From: Perlabentimonas sp046542995
Lineage (GTDB): Bacteria; Bacteroidota; Bacteroidia; Bacteroidales; Tenuifilaceae
Assembly: GCA_046542995.1 (NCBI GenBank)
Contig: JBKHAH010000003.1
Location: 18,536-82,535 of the forward strand
DNA: 64,000 bases
Direction: 5' to 3'
Shown: piece after piece, positions 59,554 through 64,000 of the stretch
Layout of the letters: every line of letters begins with the position of its first letter
Position numbering within the stretch: the first letter of the stretch is position 1
Made by a program: the position numbers and the translations under genes
The notes under the pieces: generated by a model
Databases searched by the model: none
The model's input: only the letters and a program-made list of their open reading frames with translations
What the model was told of the DNA's origin: nothing

Positions 59554-60234
59554 TTACTCTAGTTTAAAGGTCACCGGAAAGGTAAACTTCACCTTTGTTG
59601 GTTTGTTTCGTTGCTTACCAGGAGTCCATTGTGGTGAAGAGGAAACAATTCTTACAGCTTCCTTGTTAAGAAGAGGGTCTGCTCCTCTAATTATCTCAAC
59701 GTTCCTTACAAAACCCTCCTCGTCAATTATAAACTGAAGAAAAACTCTGCCCTGAATTCTGTTTTCAATAGCTAAATCAGGATACTTTACATTTTGAAAG
59801 ACCCACTTGGCAAAATCGTTATGGTTGCCTCCCATAAAGGTTGGTTTTTCCTCAATGAGCATAAAGTCAATCACCTCATCAACATCCTCCTCCTCTTTAG
59901 TTTTGAGTAATTCAGGAATTATATCAACCCCAACATCTTTGAAAATATCAGGATTTTCAACAATATCCTCCGTGTCGTTTGAGTGGATGTTAATTACCTC
60001 AGCTACTTTTGGCAAAGGGGGAGGCGGCGGAGGCTTAATATCCTCAGGCTTGGTAATTGGAATTTCGTCGTAGGGGATTTCCCCGGTGTTGTCCAAAGGG
60101 ACGTTAAAAGTTGCAATGCCTTTACTTGGCCATTCGAAAGCAGCCAGAACCGCAGCCAGAGCAATAATACACCCAATTTGAAAGAAGAGAAGCTTATGTC
60201 TCTCCAGGTCTGTTTTTTTGCTTTTTGTTTTCAT
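59554..60234 (-). CDS. TonB-family energy transducer
   Basis: 226 residues. One membrane helix near the N-terminus (LLFFQIGCIIALAAVLAAF, about 14-32), a proline-rich periplasmic segment (IKPPPPPPLPKVAEV, about 65-80), an acidic linker, and a TonB C-terminal domain (about 140-226): VKYPDLAIENRIQGRVFLQF, VRNVEIIRGADPLLNKEAVR and KVKFTFPVTFKLE. It passes the proton-motive force to outer-membrane receptors. No ExbB/ExbD genes are near. The barrel protein at 36132-38510 is a possible client in the window, but this is a guess. Confidence 0.9.
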   Translation of the reverse strand: MKTKSKKTDLERHKLLFFQIGCIIALAAVLAAFEWPSKGIATFNVPLDNTGEIPYDEIPITKPEDIKPPPPPPLPKVAEVINIHSNDTEDIVENPDIFKDVGVDIIPELLKTKEEEDVDEVIDFMLIEEKPTFMGGNHNDFAKWVFQNVKYPDLAIENRIQGRVFLQFIIDEEGFVRNVEIIRGADPLLNKEAVRIVSSSPQWTPGKQRNKPTKVKFTFPVTFKLE

Positions 60235-60489
60235 GATTTTGGGTTTTTATGGGTTATTAAATATGGTTTTGGTATAGCTTTTTATAATATGATACACATG
60301 TAGGCGAAATTCCATAAATGATTATTTAATTTTTAATTTATTGTTGTGATCAGTCGTAGCAATAAGCAAGTATTTAATGGATTAGATAGAATGTGGTTGT
60401 GAGAGAAATGTTAAAAATTAAACAACATTTTGAGTTAATTGTACTACTGGATAAAACGAATGATTAATTAAACTAAAACGATTTGCTTT

Positions 60490-61749
60490 ATGATTACAAA
60501 AATTAAACAGCAACTAAAACCAATTGCTTCATCTAGGTTATTTCTTTCGTTATCTCTAATTATATCAATGGCCCTGCTAATGTTGTCATGCGAAACTGAC
60601 GATATTCTCGGGTTAGAGGAAAATATGCAGACCCTTAGCGGTAGCTATGATGATGAGCTTATATTGAAGAACATTTTTGACGATCCTGCCAAGGTCGATT
60701 ATACCGTAAGCGGCGACATGGTAGTAAATGACAAGCTAATTATTGAGGCGGGTGTTAGAATAGAGTTTGAGGAGGATTTAGAACTCCAAATATCAGCTGA
60801 CGGGGTAATAATTGCAGAAGGAACCGAAAGTGATATGATTACTTTTACAACGGCTAATAGTGAGGCTGGAAAATATTGGAAAGGTTTACGAATAAAAAGT
60901 TCCGACCAGCGTAATATGCTTGAGCATGTAAAAATTGAATTTGCTGGCAATTCAAACATGAACTTGGGACCATACAGTTCACAAAATCGCCAGACAAACG
61001 TGGGGGTAGATGACGACGCTGCCTTAACCATACTCAATAGCCACATATCGGATAGCAAGGGCTATGGTTTATTTGTTAGGGGCACGCTAGTTGAGCACCA
61101 TAACAACACCTATAGCAGTAACGCTAGCGGCACTTTGTCTACGCACATACAGAATGCTGGAGAAATTGACCAAGAGTCAGTTTACTCAGGAAATGGTTAC
61201 GATGGCCCTGAAATATACGGAGGGGTATTACAGCAAGAGATACAATGGTCTAAATTATCTCAAGATGCCGCTTATAAAATTATCAGTGATATTGAAATTG
61301 AAGCAGCTTTGTATATAACCGAAGGGGTTAATCTGGAGTTTGATGAGGATGTTTTAATTGAAATTAAGGAGGGCTCTGGCGGTTCTATTAATGATGGTTA
61401 CATTGATGTGTCAGGAACAGAGTCCAACCCCGTAGTTTTTACAACATTAAATTTGGCAGGCGGCCAGCATTGGAAAGGGATTTATGTTAAAACTACCGAT
61501 GCCAGGAATAAAATGAATAATGTGATTGTTGAGTACGCTGGGAACAGTAATATCTCAATTGGACCCTATAGCAGTCAGAATCGCTCTACAAATATTGGGA
61601 TTGATTCTCAGGCAAGCCTTGAGGTTGCAAATGCAGTTATTCGTAATAGCAAGGGTTGGGGTTTAGCTGCCATGGAGAGTTCAAGCATTCAACTTGAAAG
61701 TATAACTTACGAGAGCAATACTGAAGGTGATCTAACGATTGTCGATTAA
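60490..61749 (+). CDS. Lipoprotein with two copies of a beta-rich domain
   Basis: 419 residues. A long signal peptide ends in LLMLSC (Cys about 34). Two homologous halves follow: about 60-215 and 245-415. Matching segments are AGNSNMNLGPYSSQNRQTNV and AGNSNISIGPYSSQNRSTNI, YWKGLRIKSSDQRN and HWKGIYVKTTDARN, and SDSKGYGLFV and RNSKGWGLAA. The regular short strands look like a right-handed parallel beta-helix, common in surface proteins and glycan-acting enzymes. No catalytic residues can be named. Between a TonB gene and a strong hairpin; the 255 bases upstream are AT-rich without a clear promoter. Confidence 0.75.
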   Translation: MITKIKQQLKPIASSRLFLSLSLIISMALLMLSCETDDILGLEENMQTLSGSYDDELILKNIFDDPAKVDYTVSGDMVVNDKLIIEAGVRIEFEEDLELQISADGVIIAEGTESDMITFTTANSEAGKYWKGLRIKSSDQRNMLEHVKIEFAGNSNMNLGPYSSQNRQTNVGVDDDAALTILNSHISDSKGYGLFVRGTLVEHHNNTYSSNASGTLSTHIQNAGEIDQESVYSGNGYDGPEIYGGVLQQEIQWSKLSQDAAYKIISDIEIEAALYITEGVNLEFDEDVLIEIKEGSGGSINDGYIDVSGTESNPVVFTTLNLAGGQHWKGIYVKTTDARNKMNNVIVEYAGNSNISIGPYSSQNRSTNIGIDSQASLEVANAVIRNSKGWGLAAMESSSIQLESITYESNTEGDLTIVD

Positions 61750-61759
61750 TGCAAAAATT

Positions 61760-61788
61760 CATGCCCCTTTTGACAAAGAAGGGGCATG
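61760..61788. terminator. Bidirectional terminator
   Basis: Perfect 10-bp stem (CATGCCCCTT / AAGGGGCATG, 9-base loop) between the stops of the convergent lipoprotein and AlaX genes. Confidence 0.7.
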
Positions 61789-61793
61789 ATTCT

Positions 61794-62237
61794 TCAACTT
61801 AGGGTCAACTTAAATCTAATCCTTAAAACACCATCCTTAAAATCGGTGGTTGTAATTCTAAAAGTACCAATCTCGCTGGTGTTTGAAACATGCGGACCAA
61901 TACAGGCGCAAGCATCATAATCTCCAATCCGTATTATCCTTAGCATATCGGGTGCATCCGTAGGAAGTTTAGATAAGTCCAGAAACATTGATGCGTCGGC
62001 TTTTGGCAAAAAATCCTCAACAACTTCAATGTTAGATGCAATAACCTTATTTACCTTGGTTTCTACATCTGCTATTACCTCAGGTGAGGGCTCACTTTCC
62101 AATAAATAATCGCATTTTGATTTTTTTCGCTCAATGTGGCTATTCTTTGAGCGAGGGCAACCGAACATCCTAACCATGGTTTGGTTAAGAATATGTTCAG
62201 CGGTGTGCATGCGAGGGTCGTAGTTCTTTTCGCTCAT
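61794..62237 (-). CDS. AlaX-type alanyl-tRNA editing protein
   Basis: 147 residues. Short stand-alone relative of the AlaRS editing domain that hydrolyses mischarged Ser- or Gly-tRNA-Ala. The zinc-binding HxxxH (MHTAEHIL) and CxxxH (ACACIGPHVSNTSEIG) motifs are both present. TVRMFG-like NQTMVRMFG follows the first. The N-terminal glycine-rich motif of larger AlaX proteins is absent, so it belongs to the short form. Forty-five bases separate it from the ABC permease gene upstream on the same strand, so they may share a transcript. Confidence 0.87.
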   Translation of the reverse strand: MSEKNYDPRMHTAEHILNQTMVRMFGCPRSKNSHIERKKSKCDYLLESEPSPEVIADVETKVNKVIASNIEVVEDFLPKADASMFLDLSKLPTDAPDMLRIIRIGDYDACACIGPHVSNTSEIGTFRITTTDFKDGVLRIRFKLTLS

Positions 62238-62282
62238 GTTTTCAAGTTCAATAATAGAGCCATAAATATAGCAACTAATTTT

Positions 62283-64000
62283 TTACTCCTCCTTAATGCT
62301 CTCAACCGGATTCATGTACGCAGTTTTTAGCGATTGAGAAACCACGGTAAACAATGTAACGACAAAAACAGTAAGCATGGGAATGGTAAATATCCACAAC
62401 GTAGGTGTAATACGGTTAGCATAGCTATTGAGCCATTGATTAAGAAAATACCAAACTGTTGGGATTGCTATGGAGCTAGATAGGATCAAAAGAACAACAT
62501 AGTCGTAAAATAATAGCCGAACTATACTGGAAACTTTTGCTCCCAGCACTTTGCGGATGCCAATTTCGCGTTTGCGTTGCTGTGCAGTGTAGGCTGAAAG
62601 TCCTAATAAACCTAGTACGGTGATACTTATTGATAGCAGAGAAAAAAGAGCAAATACCATCCCGAAGCGCTTATCATCCTTATACTGGGTTTCATAGTAG
62701 TTGTCAAGAAAAAAGAAATCGAAAGGGTTCCCAGGAAAGATAGATGTGTAAACTTTTTCTATGCTCTTAATGGCTTGCTTTGTCTTGCCATCGCTAATCT
62801 TGAGCGTGAAGTATCCTTGGAAACGTTGTGGGTATCTAAAAATTTGTGGTTCAATATCCTCTTTGGGTGAGAGCTGGTTAAAATCAAAAAGCACCCCTAC
62901 CACTTTTCTTGGGGTTCCCTCTAAAACTACCTGTTCGCCAATGGCTTTCTCGGCACTTTCGAATCCTAGCCAGTGAGCACCTTTTAAATTTAGCATCACA
63001 TTATTGGCATCTTCCGCTGGATTGCCCGTAAATCCCTCCCCTGCTAACATCTTAATATTATACACATCAGGGAACTGGGCATCAACCTCGGTAAGGCGCA
63101 TATTCTTCCCATTTGTTGCCTCATCGCCATGTCTATAAATTCCACCCCGATTAAACATATTTGGTTTACCCGGAATAACCGAAGAGTATGTTGCCCCTTG
63201 AATAATGGGCAAGTCATCCACCATATCCTGAAAAACACGATACTTTCCATGAAGTGCTTCATCACCAACCATTGGAACTTTTATCACCATCATATTGTCA
63301 AGGTTAAAACCCAAATCTTTCGATTGCATTAGCTGAAATTGATGATAAACGCTTATTGTGGCTGTTATTAAGGCAATGGCAATGGCAAATTGAATGGCTA
63401 CTAACGCTTTTTTTAGAAACTGACCCTTTTTACTTTTTGCTGCCATCCCTCTTAAAGTTGCAGATAATGAGTTTCCTCTTATTCCTGTAACCGTGTAAAT
63501 GCCTGCCGATAAGGTTCCAATTACAAATGCTACAAGAATAAAAACGTAGAACCAAGTTTGGTTTAAGTAGCTTAGATTTTGAGGTAATCCTGCAATATTA
63601 GCAAAAGAAGAATAGCTCAACTCAAGTAATGTTGTGCCCAGGAATATTGCGGACAGATTTATTATTGCAGATTCCAAAAGCATTTGGGTTATCAAATCTC
63701 TGCGTGTTGCGCCATTAACTTTGCGAATGCCAATTTCTTTCATCCTTTTTAATGATGAGATAGTGCTAAGGTTAAAGAAATTTACCCATGCTATAATAAG
63801 GATAAACCATGCCACTATCTCAAGCAATGTTATGGAGTTGTTATCATTATTCGCCTCAATCTCATGCATAAACTTTGAGGTGAGATGAATGTCAGTTAGT
63901 GGTTGGAGTTGAAAAGAGAGCCACATGTTGTATTCGCGAAGCGTTTCGCCAAACTCATTCTCAATAAAATTTTCAATTTTGCTATCAATCTCCTTGTGAG
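62283..64000 (-). CDS. FtsX/MacB-type ABC transporter permease (partial, cut by window edge)
   Basis: 571 residues are visible; the frame stays open to base 64000, so an internal Met at 63926 is not the start. Two FtsX modules are seen: LEIVAWFILIIAWVNFFNLS with MKEIGIRKVNGATRRDLITQ, and GMVFALFSLLSISITVLGLL with RKREIGIRKVLGAKVSSIVR at the end. Between them is a periplasmic MacB-like core (about 220-400). The visible start includes WLSFQLQPLTDIHL, typical just before the first C-terminal helices. Family members of this large Bacteroidota type export peptides or lipids or act mechanically with a separate ATPase. The ATPase gene is not in the window. Confidence 0.9.
   Translation of the reverse strand, partial: HKEIDSKIENFIENEFGETLREYNMWLSFQLQPLTDIHLTSKFMHEIEANNDNNSITLLEIVAWFILIIAWVNFFNLSTISSLKRMKEIGIRKVNGATRRDLITQMLLESAIINLSAIFLGTTLLELSYSSFANIAGLPQNLSYLNQTWFYVFILVAFVIGTLSAGIYTVTGIRGNSLSATLRGMAAKSKKGQFLKKALVAIQFAIAIALITATISVYHQFQLMQSKDLGFNLDNMMVIKVPMVGDEALHGKYRVFQDMVDDLPIIQGATYSSVIPGKPNMFNRGGIYRHGDEATNGKNMRLTEVDAQFPDVYNIKMLAGEGFTGNPAEDANNVMLNLKGAHWLGFESAEKAIGEQVVLEGTPRKVVGVLFDFNQLSPKEDIEPQIFRYPQRFQGYFTLKISDGKTKQAIKSIEKVYTSIFPGNPFDFFFLDNYYETQYKDDKRFGMVFALFSLLSISITVLGLLGLSAYTAQQRKREIGIRKVLGAKVSSIVRLLFYDYVVLLILSSSIAIPTVWYFLNQWLNSYANRITPTLWIFTIPMLTVFVVTLFTVVSQSLKTAYMNPVESIKEE

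Overview
This window is an AT-rich chromosomal segment of a bacterium in the phylum Bacteroidota, most likely class Bacteroidia (Bacteroidales/Marinilabiliales side; the genus cannot be read from the sequence). The signs are promoters of the form TTTG-N18-20-TAnnTTTG in many intergenic gaps, general lack of Shine-Dalgarno sequences, frequent GTG/TTG starts, a three-gene fumarate reductase/succinate dehydrogenase of the di-heme type, CarboxypepD_reg/outer-membrane barrel proteins, and tRNA genes without an encoded CCA. No rRNA, CRISPR array, insertion sequence, integrase or phage gene was seen. Both window edges cut a gene: the end of a glycyl-tRNA synthetase on the left and an FtsX-type ABC permease on the right.

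Layout. 1-6004 (+): glyS end, an NmrA-like reductase, a glycosyltransferase and UDP-GlcNAc 2-epimerase (surface polysaccharide), a NUMOD4/HNH protein and a KefB-type antiporter. 6076-12498: mixed strands with kbl, an unknown helical protein, a CPBP protease, dusB, an EamA exporter and a TPR protein. 12784-16212 (-): the operon for cytochrome b, flavoprotein and iron-sulfur subunits of fumarate reductase/succinate dehydrogenase. 16321-21746 (-): an unknown protein, an S41 processing protease, dCMP deaminase, tRNA-Leu(CAA) and dxs. 21959-26454 (+): an OmpA-type lipoprotein, a radical SAM/SPASM enzyme, a serine beta-lactamase-fold hydrolase and a FucI-like protein. 26571-33619 (-): the translation cluster rplM-rpsI-rpsB-tsf and pyrH-frr, split by a secreted TPR-CHAT protease-like gene. 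33864-40940: O-antigen ligase, 3-methyladenine glycosylase, an outer-membrane barrel paired with a membrane LytTR regulator, an adenosine-kinase-like PfkB enzyme and tRNA-Asn(GTT).

The most unusual region is 41057-54733 (-), eleven tightly packed genes that look like one 13.7-kb operon between a candidate promoter near 54854-54884 and a perfect 19-bp hairpin at 40994-41036. In transcription order it encodes an intact CheR methyltransferase, a membrane sensor (HAMP-GAF-coiled coil-PAS-PAS) with no output domain, a second CheR with a degraded SAM motif, a stand-alone CheB, a membrane GAF protein, a SiaA-like PP2C phosphatase with GAF and PAS domains, a SiaB-family kinase, a SiaC-family phospho-switch protein with the target Thr68 conserved, a 1031-residue fusion of a TerB-like domain with an ABCG-type ATPase and permease, a lipoprotein and a small secreted protein. 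There is no CheA, CheW or classical chemoreceptor. It reads as a methylation-tuned SiaABC partner switch that may control an ABC exporter; that link is inference.

54990-64000: an outer-membrane barrel, purQ, an SDR reductase, an LPG-synthase/flippase-like membrane protein, a nitroreductase, a TonB-type transducer, a lipoprotein built from two copies of one beta-rich domain, an AlaX-type editing protein and the partial FtsX permease. No intergenic gap exceeds 300 bases.
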